A DNA stretch of 64,000 nt from CAYWPG01 sp964460035 (GTDB taxonomy: Bacteria > Pseudomonadota > Gammaproteobacteria > Nitrococcales > AK92), in assembly GCA_964460035.1 (NCBI GenBank), contig CAYWPG010000006.1:1-64000 (forward strand), in the 5' to 3' direction. The translations under genes and the position numbers were made by a program. Below the pieces are notes generated by a model. The model ran no database searches. It had not been told where the DNA came from and saw only the letters and a program-made list of their open reading frames with translations. This document shows, in pieces, positions 54,179-63,282 of this stretch (positions are counted from its first letter, which is position 1; each line of letters begins with the position of its first letter).

Positions 54179-55429
54179 TCAGCGCTTTGCGTAGCCACCC
54201 ACACGATTGGAAATCGTCGCCGACTTCCTTTGCACGCGGCGCCAGAGAGGAACCAAAGCCGGCAATGGGTCGCTCCAAGAGAACTTCGCGTAGGTCTTTC
54301 GTCGCGCCAAGTGGCTGTGCAGAAACGATGGCCACCCCCACTCTCCCAGCGCGCGATAACGCTGGAACGCCGCCCAGTCGCTTGCCATATCCACCCAGCG
54401 CACGCCTTCCTCCTGCTCCGGCTGGGCTGTGACATCGCAGCCAAGGCTATCGCGATACGCAACGTAGGGGAGATTGACGCCGGCCTTGGGGTAAAGGGAG
54501 ATCGACGTGCCATGGCGGGCGTTGATCTCCAAGATCAGCCAACGTTTATGCACCTCGCTCCACTTGACCTGCAGTATCGCCATGCCCGTGACACCCAAGG
54601 CGCGCAGCGCGCTCAATCCTAACCGGAATATCACGCGATTGTTACGGGTGACCGAGTATGTCCCCACACCGCGATGCGGCGGATGAGTACGGATCTTCTG
54701 GCTCAGCGCCCATGCTTTCACATTGCGATTACGGTCTATGTACGCGTACAGGGAGTACAACGCCTCGTCGCGGCCTTCTATGTACTCCTGGATCACCACG
54801 TCGCTGTTATAAGGCGTTATCGCATCGTAAAAGCGCAATAGTTCGCGTGCGCTGTCTATCCTCACCGCCTTGAGATTGCCGCCGGTCAGAACCCAGAGGG
54901 CCGCATGCTTGCTCCAGCTTTGTTTTTGTGCGGGTTTGACCACCACGGGAAATCGCAGCCCCCATAGCGAAGCTTCTAAATCGCGCCTATCCTTGGGGAC
55001 CACGGTGTACGGCACCGGCAGGCGGTTCTGCCCGGCCAGCCGCGCAAACAGGCGCTTGTCCAACAGCTGCTCGACCAATGGCGCTGGCGCAAGGTGATGC
55101 CGGAAAAAATGCTCCAGCGCCGTGCGATAGCGCGACAGCAGGACCAGGCTGCCATCGCCCGTGCTGAACAATACCGGCTTGTGACGAAAGCTCCGCCCTA
55201 TCTCCCGCAGCGCTTTGATCTTCTCAAGTTCCGAAGCACTGTCGGCTGGAAAGTCGAAGATGCGCTCCACATACCGGGAGTAGCACACTGGCGCGTTACG
55301 GTCATTAGTCGCGAGATAAACCGGAACGTTGCACCTTCCCAAAGACCGAACGACACCGAGATCCGTATGCCCATGGCCGTCGACGATGACGGCGCCGGGG
55401 TTGTCCGCCAGATTTTCTATAGACATCAT
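54179..55429 (-). CDS. ATP-grasp enzyme (carboxylate-amine ligase-like)
   Basis: A 416-residue enzyme. The N-terminal pre-ATP-grasp part is VIVDGHGHTDLGVVRSLGRCNVPVYLATND. The ATP-binding lysine region is LRFPVVVKPAQKQSW, the loop VVIQEYIEGRDEALYSLYAYID, and the metal/phosphate region ILQVKWSEVHKRWLILEINARHGTS, with E-I-N-A-R being the ATP-grasp metal motif. It would join a carboxylate to an amine via an acyl-phosphate. Similar orphan proteins occur in cell-envelope or secondary-metabolite contexts. The start is uncertain (ATGATG at 55429). Confidence 0.78.
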   Translation of the reverse strand: MMSIENLADNPGAVIVDGHGHTDLGVVRSLGRCNVPVYLATNDRNAPVCYSRYVERIFDFPADSASELEKIKALREIGRSFRHKPVLFSTGDGSLVLLSRYRTALEHFFRHHLAPAPLVEQLLDKRLFARLAGQNRLPVPYTVVPKDRRDLEASLWGLRFPVVVKPAQKQSWSKHAALWVLTGGNLKAVRIDSARELLRFYDAITPYNSDVVIQEYIEGRDEALYSLYAYIDRNRNVKAWALSQKIRTHPPHRGVGTYSVTRNNRVIFRLGLSALRALGVTGMAILQVKWSEVHKRWLILEINARHGTSISLYPKAGVNLPYVAYRDSLGCDVTAQPEQEEGVRWVDMASDWAAFQRYRALGEWGWPSFLHSHLARRKTYAKFSWSDPLPALVPLWRRVQRKSATISNRVGGYAKR

Positions 55430-55759
55430 CGACCTGCGCCGCCGTAGCCGCAGCGCCCTCCCTGTCCCATCTGTCACGGCCGCAAATCACGTCGGCCAGC
55501 CCGGCACGCTGCCTCCTTGCCGCATACCGAGAATAGCTACGTAAGAAATTACTTATGAATAGCTGGAGGCTGAACAAGCAATGAGCAAGCAGCAAACGCG
55601 GTCCAGCAGCGCCCGGCAGACACTGTGGCAGCCACGTAAACAATTGATTTAAAGAGGCAATCTAAACGACGGGAGGCTAAACCATGAGGCCGGTGCGCGC
55701 AGCCTTGCACCCTTGAAACACGAGGGAGAGGCGCCGATCAGCGCATTGAGCAGGCTGAC
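55430..55759. other. Intergenic region upstream of the ATP-grasp gene
   Basis: About 330 bases with no gene I can support. A GGGAGG site before ATG 55684 opens only a ten-codon frame. Confidence 0.5.
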
Positions 55760-55790
55760 AGGTTGCCGGCATTGCCTTGCCGGCAACCTG
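55759..55790 (-). terminator. Hairpin after aspS
   Basis: CAGGTTGCCGGCA and TGCCGGCAACCTG form a perfect 13-bp stem with a TTGCCT loop, 27 bases beyond the aspS stop. There is no T-run. Confidence 0.55.
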
Positions 55791-55816
55791 CTGACACGTA
55801 CTTCGCAGGCCGAAAC

Positions 55817-57589
55817 TCAAGCCTGCGGCTTGCGGATGCGAATATGCAGCTCGTTGAGCTGCGCATCCGAGACCGGGGCAGGCGCCTCGGTAAGCAGGCA
55901 GCTCGCGGTCTGCGTCTTGGGGAAGGCCATTACGTCGCGAATCGACTGCGCGCCGGTCATCAGCATAACGAGCCGGTCCAGCCCGAAAGCCAAACCGCCG
56001 TGGGGCGGTGCCCCATACTCCAGCGCATCGAGCAAGAAGCCGAACTTCTCACGCGCTTCCTCCTCGCCTATGCCCAGCAGCTTGAACACGGCCTGCTGCA
56101 TATCCATGCGGTGGATACGGACCGAACCGCCTCCCACCTCGGTGCCATTAAGCACCATATCGTAGGCGCGAGAGAGCGTTTGCTCCGGATTGGCGGCCAA
56201 CTCTTCGGGGTTGTCGATCTGCGGCGCAGTAAATGGATGATGCAGCGCGTACAGACGCTGATCCCGCTCATCGAATTCGAACATGGGGAAGTCGACCACC
56301 CAGAGCGGCCGCCAGCCCGGCTCCACCAAGCCAAGATCATGACCGAGCCGTACCCGCAGGGCTCCCAAGGCTTCGCTCACGATCTTCGCCTTATCGGCGC
56401 CGAAGAAAATCAGATCGCCCGCCTGAGCACCGGTGCGCTCTAGCAGCCCCTGCAGAGCCGCATCGTGGATGTTCTTCACGATCGGCGACTGCAGGCCATC
56501 GCGGCCTTGCGCCGGATCGTTCACCTTGATGTACGCCAGCCCCTTGGCGCCGTAACGGCCGACATACTTGGTGTAATCGTCGATAGCCTTGCGCGATATC
56601 TCGCCGCCCCTGGGCACCCGCAGCGCGGCAACGCGTCCTCTGGGATCGTTAGCGGGGCCGGAGAACACCTTGAACTCAACGTCCCGCATCAGGTCGGCGA
56701 CTTCCACCAGTTCCAGTGGAATGCGCAGATCCGGCTTGTCCACGCCGAAGCGCGCGATCGCCTCGGCATAGGTCATGCGCGGGAAGGGATCCGGCAGCTC
56801 GACCTGCATGACCTCGGCGAACACCTGACGGATCATGCGCTCGGTCAGCGTCATGATCTCTTCCTCGTTCATGAACGAGGTCTCTATATCGAGCTGAGTG
56901 AATTCGGGCTGGCGATCGGCGCGCAGGTCCTCGTCGCGGAAACAGCGCACGACCTGGTAGTAACGGTCCATCCCCGCCATCATCAGCAGCTGCTTGAACA
57001 ACTGCGGCGACTGCGGCAAGGCGTAAAACGAGCCCGGATGCACACGGCTCGGCACCAGGTAGTCGCGCGCCCCCTCCGGCGTTGCGCGCGTGAGCATAGG
57101 CGTCTCTATATCGAGAAAGCCGTGCTCTTCCAGGAAGCGGCGCAGCGCGCTGGTCACTCGCGCACGCATACGGAGGCGCTCCTGCATGACCGGGCGCCGC
57201 AGGTCTATGTAGCGGTAGCGCAGGCGCACATCCTCGCCCACGTCCTCGTCATCGAGCTGGAACGGCGGCGTCTTGGCGCGGTTGACGATCTCCAGCTCCT
57301 TGGCCAGCACCTCGACTTGACCGGTGGCCAGCTCCGGATTCTCGGTGCCTTCCGGGCGCCGCCGCACCCGGCCGCTCACGCGCAGCACATACTCGCCGCG
57401 TACCCGCTCGGCCGCACTGAATGCCGCTGCGTTGTCCGGATCGACCACCACCTGCACCAGACCTTCCCGATCGCGCAGATCGATGAAGATCACCCCTCCA
57501 TGGTCGCGGCGACGATGCGCCCAACCGCAGAGCACCACGTCCTGATCGAGCAAGGTTTCGGTTATATGACCGCAATAATGGCTGCGCAT
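55817..57589 (-). CDS. aspS: Aspartate-tRNA ligase
   Basis: A 590-residue class IIb synthetase. It has the N-terminal OB anticodon domain (LCGWAHRRRDHGGVIFIDLRDREG), motif 2 in YYQVVRCFRDEDLRADRQPEFTQLDIE, the bacterial GAD insertion (about 285-420) and motif 3 in GLAFGLDRLVMLMTG. The bacterial length fits. It lies 154 bases downstream of the FmdB-type gene on the same strand. Confidence 0.98.
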   Translation of the reverse strand: MRSHYCGHITETLLDQDVVLCGWAHRRRDHGGVIFIDLRDREGLVQVVVDPDNAAAFSAAERVRGEYVLRVSGRVRRRPEGTENPELATGQVEVLAKELEIVNRAKTPPFQLDDEDVGEDVRLRYRYIDLRRPVMQERLRMRARVTSALRRFLEEHGFLDIETPMLTRATPEGARDYLVPSRVHPGSFYALPQSPQLFKQLLMMAGMDRYYQVVRCFRDEDLRADRQPEFTQLDIETSFMNEEEIMTLTERMIRQVFAEVMQVELPDPFPRMTYAEAIARFGVDKPDLRIPLELVEVADLMRDVEFKVFSGPANDPRGRVAALRVPRGGEISRKAIDDYTKYVGRYGAKGLAYIKVNDPAQGRDGLQSPIVKNIHDAALQGLLERTGAQAGDLIFFGADKAKIVSEALGALRVRLGHDLGLVEPGWRPLWVVDFPMFEFDERDQRLYALHHPFTAPQIDNPEELAANPEQTLSRAYDMVLNGTEVGGGSVRIHRMDMQQAVFKLLGIGEEEAREKFGFLLDALEYGAPPHGGLAFGLDRLVMLMTGAQSIRDVMAFPKTQTASCLLTEAPAPVSDAQLNELHIRIRKPQA

Positions 57590-57743
57590 GTGTTCCCTAA
57601 CACTGGATGACTGGAGCGAACTGGAGCAGGCGCCGTCGATTCGCCGCCGGGAATGGACTACCGAGCCGTTCGGCCCGAAGGGGCAATGGTAAGACCTGGT
57701 CCTGAGCTGCGCAAGGCGCGCTGCTCAGGACCTACCGACGCGG

Positions 57744-57992
57744 CTAGTCGTCGGTACCCGTGCTCTTGCTTTCCGAGGAGTCGGAGCCGCTGGCAAGGTT
57801 GCGCTTATTGCCGGTCTTGAAGTCGGTTTCGTACCAGCCGCTGCCCTTGAGACGGAAGCCGGCGGCCGATATGCGCTTGCGCAGACCGGGCTTGTCACAC
57901 TTCGGGCACTGCGTCAGCGCCTCGTCGTTGATGGACTGAATGGCCTCCATTTCGTGGCCACACTCGCTGCACAGATACTCGTAAATGGGCAT
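57744..57992 (-). CDS. FmdB family zinc-ribbon protein
   Basis: An 82-residue protein starting MPIYEYLCSECGHEME, with paired CxxC motifs (CSEC and CPKC), then GFRLKGSGWYETDFKTG and a Ser/Asp-rich tail. Small regulatory-type zinc ribbons of this family commonly precede aspS in proteobacteria. GAGGA lies upstream of ATG 57992. Confidence 0.92.
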   Translation of the reverse strand: MPIYEYLCSECGHEMEAIQSINDEALTQCPKCDKPGLRKRISAAGFRLKGSGWYETDFKTGNKRNLASGSDSSESKSTGTDD

Positions 57993-58130
57993 TATCAGAT
58001 CCTCACACAGAACCACTCCCGCGGAAGACTCCCGCGAGGATCGGGCTGAGACCCCTTCAGGCCCGGCATTCTAGCGGCTATTTTCCGCGCAGGGGAGTTC
58101 CTTTCACTCATTTCAGGAAGTTAGCGACGC

Positions 58131-59291
58131 TTACCCCTCCGCGGCATCATCCCGGCTGGCCACAGGGGCTGGGTCGCGCGTCGCGAACGCGCCTACCAGC
58201 AGTAACCCTCCACTGACGTAGAACACCGCCACCAGCCCCGCCCAGGCGCCGATGGCGCCGAAAAACAACGGTGCCAGCATCAGCGAGGCACGGTTGATGG
58301 CCAGTCTAAGTCCCATGGTCTCGGCGGTGCGGTTGGGCGGGGAGGCATTGTAGGTAGTGGTCATCGACAGCGGCTGGCCGGACCCGAGCCCGAAGCCGAT
58401 CGCTATGCTCAGCAGAGCCAAGGCATACACGCTGCCGAACAGCGGCACCAGCGCGCTGGCGCCACCGGCAATCACGATGGAGACGAACAGTACGCGATCG
58501 CGCCCGAAGGTCCTGACCAGCTGCGCCAGCCAAAAACGCACGACCATCATCGCTCCGGCCTGCAAGGCCAGCACCCAGCCGATCTGTGCCGCGTTCAAAC
58601 CGATATTGGTGGCCAACAGCGGGAAATAGGCTACGAAGATGTCGCGCGAGTACAACACCAGGGCGCTGCTTCCCATCGCCTTGCGCAGCGCGGGAATTCG
58701 CAACAGGCGCAGAGCACCGCCACGCTCGCCCCTGACGGCGGGCGCTTTGGGCTGGCGCAGCGCCGGCATCAGCAAGCACGCGCCGCCGGTGATCAGGCCG
58801 ATCGCGCTGGAAACCAGGAACGCCAGCGGATAGGACAAATGCTCCGCCAGATATCCGCCGCATATCGGCCCAATTACGCCGGCGGCGGATGCGGCGAGGG
58901 TAAACATCGCGAAGTTATGGTCGCGCGTTTCGTCGGTGGCCAAGCGGCCGAGCACGTTCTGTACGCACAGCACCACGAACATGCTCGCCAACCCGAACAC
59001 GAACTGGGAGACGAACAAAGCCGCCAGCGTCTGGCTGAAGAAAGGCACCGCCAACCCCACTATCGAGCCGACCGTGCCAAGCAGCGCGGGCAGGCGATTG
59101 CCCACGGCATCGGTGATCCGGCCCGCATGCACGGCGAACAACAGCGGCAGCGCCGAATACGCCGCGATCAACACGCCGATCTCGAATACGCCGGCACCCA
59201 GACTGGAAGCGTACAGGGTGATCAGCGGCCGCGTGCTGTGCAGCATCGTGAACAGACTGAGCGCGGCGATCAAAGGCGCGCGTGGCGTCAT
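58131..59291 (-). CDS. Major facilitator superfamily transporter
   Basis: A 386-residue membrane protein with about twelve helices. The MFS motif between helices 2 and 3 is GRITDAVGNRLP, with typical glycine-rich helices (GLVAVFYVSGGLLLVG). The substrate cannot be told. The start is placed at ATG 59291; earlier codons would add a 46-residue Arg-rich stretch. Solitary gene. Confidence 0.87.
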   Translation of the reverse strand: MTPRAPLIAALSLFTMLHSTRPLITLYASSLGAGVFEIGVLIAAYSALPLLFAVHAGRITDAVGNRLPALLGTVGSIVGLAVPFFSQTLAALFVSQFVFGLASMFVVLCVQNVLGRLATDETRDHNFAMFTLAASAAGVIGPICGGYLAEHLSYPLAFLVSSAIGLITGGACLLMPALRQPKAPAVRGERGGALRLLRIPALRKAMGSSALVLYSRDIFVAYFPLLATNIGLNAAQIGWVLALQAGAMMVVRFWLAQLVRTFGRDRVLFVSIVIAGGASALVPLFGSVYALALLSIAIGFGLGSGQPLSMTTTYNASPPNRTAETMGLRLAINRASLMLAPLFFGAIGAWAGLVAVFYVSGGLLLVGAFATRDPAPVASRDDAAEG

Positions 59292-59462
59292 TGCACCTTT
59301 CCCCACTGGTCCGCCCGCCGCCCGTGCATTACGCCCCAACCGTCGAGCCGATCGCGCCCGCGGCCGGCGCGCTGGTCCGCTGACACGGCTCCGAGCTCGA
59401 TTCACCGGCCGGGCGCGGCTCTTCTGCAAGCTAAGGCATGGGCAAGGCAGGGCGTCCGTATG

Positions 59463-60554
59463 TCAGACGTTGAAGCGGAAGTGCAGGATATCGCCCTCCT
59501 GCACGATGTACTCCTTCCCTTCCAGCCGCAGCCGCCCTGCCTCTTTGGCACCCTGCTCGCCCTTGTACGTTATGAAATCGTCGAAGGCGATGGTTTCCGC
59601 ACGAATGAACCCGCGCTCGAAGTCGGTATGGATGCGTCCGGCGGCTTGCGGCGCGGTGGATCCGGCGCGAACGGTCCACGCCCGCACTTCCTTCTTGCCG
59701 GCGGTGAAGAATGTCTGCAGACCCAGCAACGCATAGCCCGTGCGGATCACACGGTTCAAGCCCGGCTCCTCCAAGCCGTACTCGCGCAGGAACTCGAGCT
59801 GTTCCTCCGGCTCCAGGCTGGCCAGCTCGGCTTCGATAGCCGCGCATACGGGCACTACCTCCGCCCCCTCGGAGGCCGCCAGCTCGCGAACCCGATCCAG
59901 CAGCGGATTGTTCTCAAAGCCCGACTCGTCCACGTTGGCGATATACATCAGCGGCTTGACCGTGAGCAGATGCAGGTCATGCAGCTGCGACAGCTCCTCA
60001 GCGCTCAGACCCAGCGCCCGCACTGCCTTGCCGCTATCCAGGCCGGCGCGCACGCGCCCCAGCAGATCGCGCCGGGCGATCGCTGCCTTGTCGCCGGACT
60101 TGGCTTGCCGCTCTACGCGCGACAGCGCACGTTCCACACTGTCCAGGTCGGCCAATGCCAGCTCGGTGTTGATCGTCTCGATATCGGCAATCGGATCGAC
60201 TCGGCCGCTGACGTGGTGTATGTCGTCGTCTTCGAAGCAGCGCACCACGTGCGCGATGGCGTCGGTCTCTCGGATATGCGCCAGGAACTGGTTGCCTAGC
60301 CCCTCGCCTTTGGAAGCGCCCGCGACCAGGCCGGCGATATCGACAAACTCCATAGTCGTCGGAAGCACCCGCTCGGGCTTGACGATCTCGGCCAGCTGAT
60401 CGAGCCGCGGATCGGGAACCGCAACGATGCCCACGTTGGGATCTATGGTGCAGAACGGATAGTTCTCGGCCGGAATACCGGCCTTGGTCAGGGCATTGAA
60501 GAGGGTCGACTTGCCGACATTAGGCAGGCCGACGATACCACACTTGAACCCCAT
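59463..60554 (-). CDS. ychF: Redox-regulated ATPase YchF
   Basis: A 363-residue Obg-family ATPase. The P-loop is GLPNVGKSTLFNAL, G2/G3 region VDIAGLVAGASKGEGLGNQFL, NVDE-type specificity motif YIANVDESGF, and the TGS-like end FITYKGEQGAKEAGRLRLEGKEYIVQEGDILHFRFNV. It follows pth on the same strand, 50 bases away, the classic pairing. Confidence 0.97.
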   Translation of the reverse strand: MGFKCGIVGLPNVGKSTLFNALTKAGIPAENYPFCTIDPNVGIVAVPDPRLDQLAEIVKPERVLPTTMEFVDIAGLVAGASKGEGLGNQFLAHIRETDAIAHVVRCFEDDDIHHVSGRVDPIADIETINTELALADLDSVERALSRVERQAKSGDKAAIARRDLLGRVRAGLDSGKAVRALGLSAEELSQLHDLHLLTVKPLMYIANVDESGFENNPLLDRVRELAASEGAEVVPVCAAIEAELASLEPEEQLEFLREYGLEEPGLNRVIRTGYALLGLQTFFTAGKKEVRAWTVRAGSTAPQAAGRIHTDFERGFIRAETIAFDDFITYKGEQGAKEAGRLRLEGKEYIVQEGDILHFRFNV

Positions 60555-60604
60555 GCTGGCTCCTGTCCTTGCTGATCGAGAGAGGCCGCTAACGCGGCAA
60601 CGGC

Positions 60605-61189
60605 TTACCGGCTGTGCAGCACCTGCATCGCGCGTTCGAATTCGCCGTGCAGCAGTTGTACGACTTGATCGGCCGCGGCATCCACCGCCTCGTCGATTGC
60701 GCGCTGCTCGGCCGCGCCGGCGCGACCGAGGACGTAATCGGTAACCTGATCGCGATGCCCGGGATGTCCGACACCGAGCCGCAAACGCCAGAACTCCCGA
60801 CTGCCCCCCATCTGAATGATGTCGCGCAAACCGTTATGACCGCCATGACCGCCGCCGAACTTCAGCTTTACGGTGCCGGGTGGCAGGTCGATCTCGTCAT
60901 GGGCGACGAGGATCTGCCCGGCCCCGAGCTTGTAGAAATTCGCTAGCGCCACGACAGCGCGGCCGCTGCGGTTCATGAAGGTGGCAGGTTTCAGGAGATA
61001 ACAATCGCGCCCCTCCACGGTGATTCTACCGACATCGCCGTGAAACTTGCTCTCGGAGCGCAACGTGGCGCCATAACGCCGGGCCAGTTCGTCGACGAAC
61101 CAGAAGCCGGCGTTATGGCGGGTCTGGGCGTAACGCTCGCCGGGGTTGCCCAACCCTACGATAAGGGCTATGCCCATCTCAGCAGTCAT
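60605..61189 (-). CDS. pth: Peptidyl-tRNA hydrolase
   Basis: A 194-residue enzyme recycling peptidyl-tRNA. Conserved parts are IVGLGNPGERYAQTRHNAGFW (catalytic His), PATFMNRSG, VAHDEIDLPPG and GGHGGHNGLRDI. GGAG lies eight bases before the ATG at 61189. Located 31 bases after rplY. Confidence 0.97.
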   Translation of the reverse strand: MTAEMGIALIVGLGNPGERYAQTRHNAGFWFVDELARRYGATLRSESKFHGDVGRITVEGRDCYLLKPATFMNRSGRAVVALANFYKLGAGQILVAHDEIDLPPGTVKLKFGGGHGGHNGLRDIIQMGGSREFWRLRLGVGHPGHRDQVTDYVLGRAGAAEQRAIDEAVDAAADQVVQLLHGEFERAMQVLHSR

Positions 61190-61220
61190 CGAGCTTACTC
61201 CGGCAAGACACAGGAGACGC

Positions 61221-61850
61221 TTAGGCCTCCTCTTCGCCGCCCTCCTCTTCCGTCGGCTCCTCGGCCGCTTCCGCGGCGCCGCGACCAGCCCGGACGGTTA
61301 CCACTGCGTCATCATGCTCCGGCCCCAGGGCCAGCACCGGGATGGTTACGCCCTCCGGCAGCTTGAGCTGCGACAGATACAGCGAGCTGCCCGGCTTCAG
61401 ATCGGAGCAATCGACCTCGATGTACTGCGGCACATCCTGCGGCAAGGACTCGACCGTAATCTCGTTGAGCCCGCGCACGAGCACACCGCCGGCTTTCTTG
61501 ACGGCCTCTTCGTTGATAAAGCGCAGTGGCACCAGCGTGGTCAGCCTGGTCTTCGCATCGACGCGCATCAAGTCCACATGCTGCACCAGCGGCTTGTACG
61601 GATGCCGCTGCAGGGCTTTGAGTACAGCCTGCTCGGTCTTGCCTTCCACGTTGACCTTGATGACCTGCGTGTAGAAGGCTTCTTCGTCCAGCATCCGCAT
61701 CAGCTGCTGCTCGGCAATCTGCAGCGATACGGCATCCTTGTTGCCACCGTAGAGGACGGCGGGAATCTTCTTCGCACGGCGTAGGCGGCGGCTCGCACCT
61801 TTCCCCAGGTCCGTGCGCTTTTCAGCGTCAAGCTTGAGTTCGATTGCCAT
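61221..61850 (-). CDS. rplY: 50S ribosomal protein L25/general stress protein Ctc
   Basis: A 209-residue two-domain L25: a 5S-rRNA-binding domain (about 1-95, RRLRRAKKIPAVLYGG) and a TL5/Ctc C-terminal beta domain, ending in an acidic Glu-rich tail. Longer than E. coli L25 (94), like Pseudomonas. First gene of an rplY-pth-ychF run. Confidence 0.96.
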   Translation of the reverse strand: MAIELKLDAEKRTDLGKGASRRLRRAKKIPAVLYGGNKDAVSLQIAEQQLMRMLDEEAFYTQVIKVNVEGKTEQAVLKALQRHPYKPLVQHVDLMRVDAKTRLTTLVPLRFINEEAVKKAGGVLVRGLNEITVESLPQDVPQYIEVDCSDLKPGSSLYLSQLKLPEGVTIPVLALGPEHDDAVVTVRAGRGAAEAAEEPTEEEGGEEEA

Positions 61851-62041
61851 GTTGGCCTCCAGTCGTTACCGCTTGCGCGGCATTCGCCGCACCCCCGCGA
61901 CCAAGGGCGCGACCTGCGTAGGGCATGCCGAACCATTCGACACGTCCCATGCGAAGCACGAAGGCTTCGCTGTTTCAAAGGCACCGGCCTTTGATAACTC
62001 CTCACACCCGTACGAGCCTGACACCGCTCGCGGAAATACAC

Positions 62042-62073
62042 GAAGGCGCTGCAGGACACCCTGCAGCGCCTTC
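62042..62073 (-). terminator. Terminator-like hairpin between prs and rplY
   Basis: A fourteen-bp perfect stem GAAGGCGCTGCAGG/CCTGCAGCGCCTTC with a 4-base loop, 66 bases past the prs stop. A short weak T-containing stretch (GTGTATTT) follows on the minus strand. The remaining gap to rplY should hold its promoter. Confidence 0.65.
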
Positions 62074-62138
62074 CGGCTAACGGCCCCTACCCGCCGCTTA
62101 CCCGAGCCATCCCTGCCGACACACAACGCCGCTTGGAC

Positions 62139-63107
62139 TCACTCGATGAAGAGCTCGCTCACCGACTCTTCGTTGCTGATCCGGCGCATGGTCTCGGCCA
62201 GGATCGCGGCAATGCTGAGCTGGCGAATGCGCGGGCAAGCTTGAGCCTCCGGCTGCAGCGGTATGGTGTTGGTTACCACCAGCTCATCCAAGTGCGACTG
62301 AGAGATGCGCTCTATCGCCTTGCCGGAAAGCACCGGGTGGGTGATGTAAGCAACGACCTTGGCCGCGCCCTTTTCCTTCAACGCCTTGGCCGCTTCGCAC
62401 AGCGTGCCGGCGGTATCGACCATGTCGTCGACGATAATACAGGTCTTGTCCTGCACATCGCCGATGATGTTCATTACCTTCGACTCGTTGGCGCGCGGCC
62501 GGCGCTTGTCGATGATCGCCAGATCGGCGTCATCCAGACGCTTAGCGATTGCGCGCGCGCGCACCACACCGCCCACGTCGGGCGATACAACGATCTTGTT
62601 CGGGTAGAGCTGGCGCCAGATATCGCCCAGCAGCACGGGCGAGGCGTAAACGTTGTCCACGGGCACGTTGAAAAAGCCCTGGATCTGATCGGCGTGCAGA
62701 TCCACCGTCAGCACGCGGTTTATACCAGCCGCCTGGATCATGTCCGCAACCAGCTTGGCGCTGATGGGCACGCGCTGCGAGCGCGGACGCCGGTCCTGGC
62801 GCGCATAGCCGAAATAGGGGATCACCGCGGTAATGCGAGCCGCCGAGGAACGACGCAGCGCATCGGCGATTACCAGCAGTTCCATCAGATTATCGTTGGT
62901 GGGCGCGCAGGTTGGTTGAACGACGAAGACGTCGCGGCCACGGACGTGCTCGTCAATCTCCACCATTACCTCGCCGTCGCTGAAACGACCGATCACGGCC
63001 TGACCCAGACGGGTCTTGAGATGCTCGACGATTGCTCTGGCCAGTTGCGGGTTGGCATTGCCCGCAAACACCATCATGCGTCCATTGTCGGTCACGGCGT
63101 AACTCAT
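62139..63107 (-). CDS. prs: Ribose-phosphate pyrophosphokinase
   Basis: A 322-residue PRPP synthetase. It has the N-terminal MMVFAGNANPQLA, PPi/ATP loop YFGYARQDRR, PRPP signature VVSPDVGGVVRARAIA and the ribose-5-phosphate loop IIVDDMVDTAGTL. It supplies PRPP for purines, pyrimidines, His, Trp and NAD. Downstream of tRNA-Gln on the same strand. Confidence 0.98.
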   Translation of the reverse strand: MSYAVTDNGRMMVFAGNANPQLARAIVEHLKTRLGQAVIGRFSDGEVMVEIDEHVRGRDVFVVQPTCAPTNDNLMELLVIADALRRSSAARITAVIPYFGYARQDRRPRSQRVPISAKLVADMIQAAGINRVLTVDLHADQIQGFFNVPVDNVYASPVLLGDIWRQLYPNKIVVSPDVGGVVRARAIAKRLDDADLAIIDKRRPRANESKVMNIIGDVQDKTCIIVDDMVDTAGTLCEAAKALKEKGAAKVVAYITHPVLSGKAIERISQSHLDELVVTNTIPLQPEAQACPRIRQLSIAAILAETMRRISNEESVSELFIE

Positions 63108-63183
63108 TATTCGTCAATGGCTGGGATCGATGTCATCCCGAGGCCTGCGCGCCTACTCGCCGCTTGCTCGGGAGCGGCAGAAT

Positions 63184-63258
63184 TGGCTGGGGTGGGAGGA
63201 TTCGAACCTCCGTATGCGGGAATCAAAATCCCGTGCCTTACCGCTTGGCGACACCCCA
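63184..63258 (-). tRNA. tRNA-Gln (anticodon TTG)
   Basis: A 75-nt cloverleaf with encoded CCA. The acceptor TGGGGTG pairs with CACCCCA, the anticodon stem is CGGGA/TCCCG around TTTTGAT with anticodon TTG, and the T arm is GGAGG-TTCGAAT-CCTCC. Placement between ispE and prs is standard for gammaproteobacteria. Confidence 0.97.
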
Positions 63259-63282
63259 GTAATCGATCGGCGGACCGTTTCG

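Noticed and set aside
56465..57610. Long plus-strand frame opposite aspS
   Set aside because: Pure antisense of the class II synthetase; no recognisable domain.
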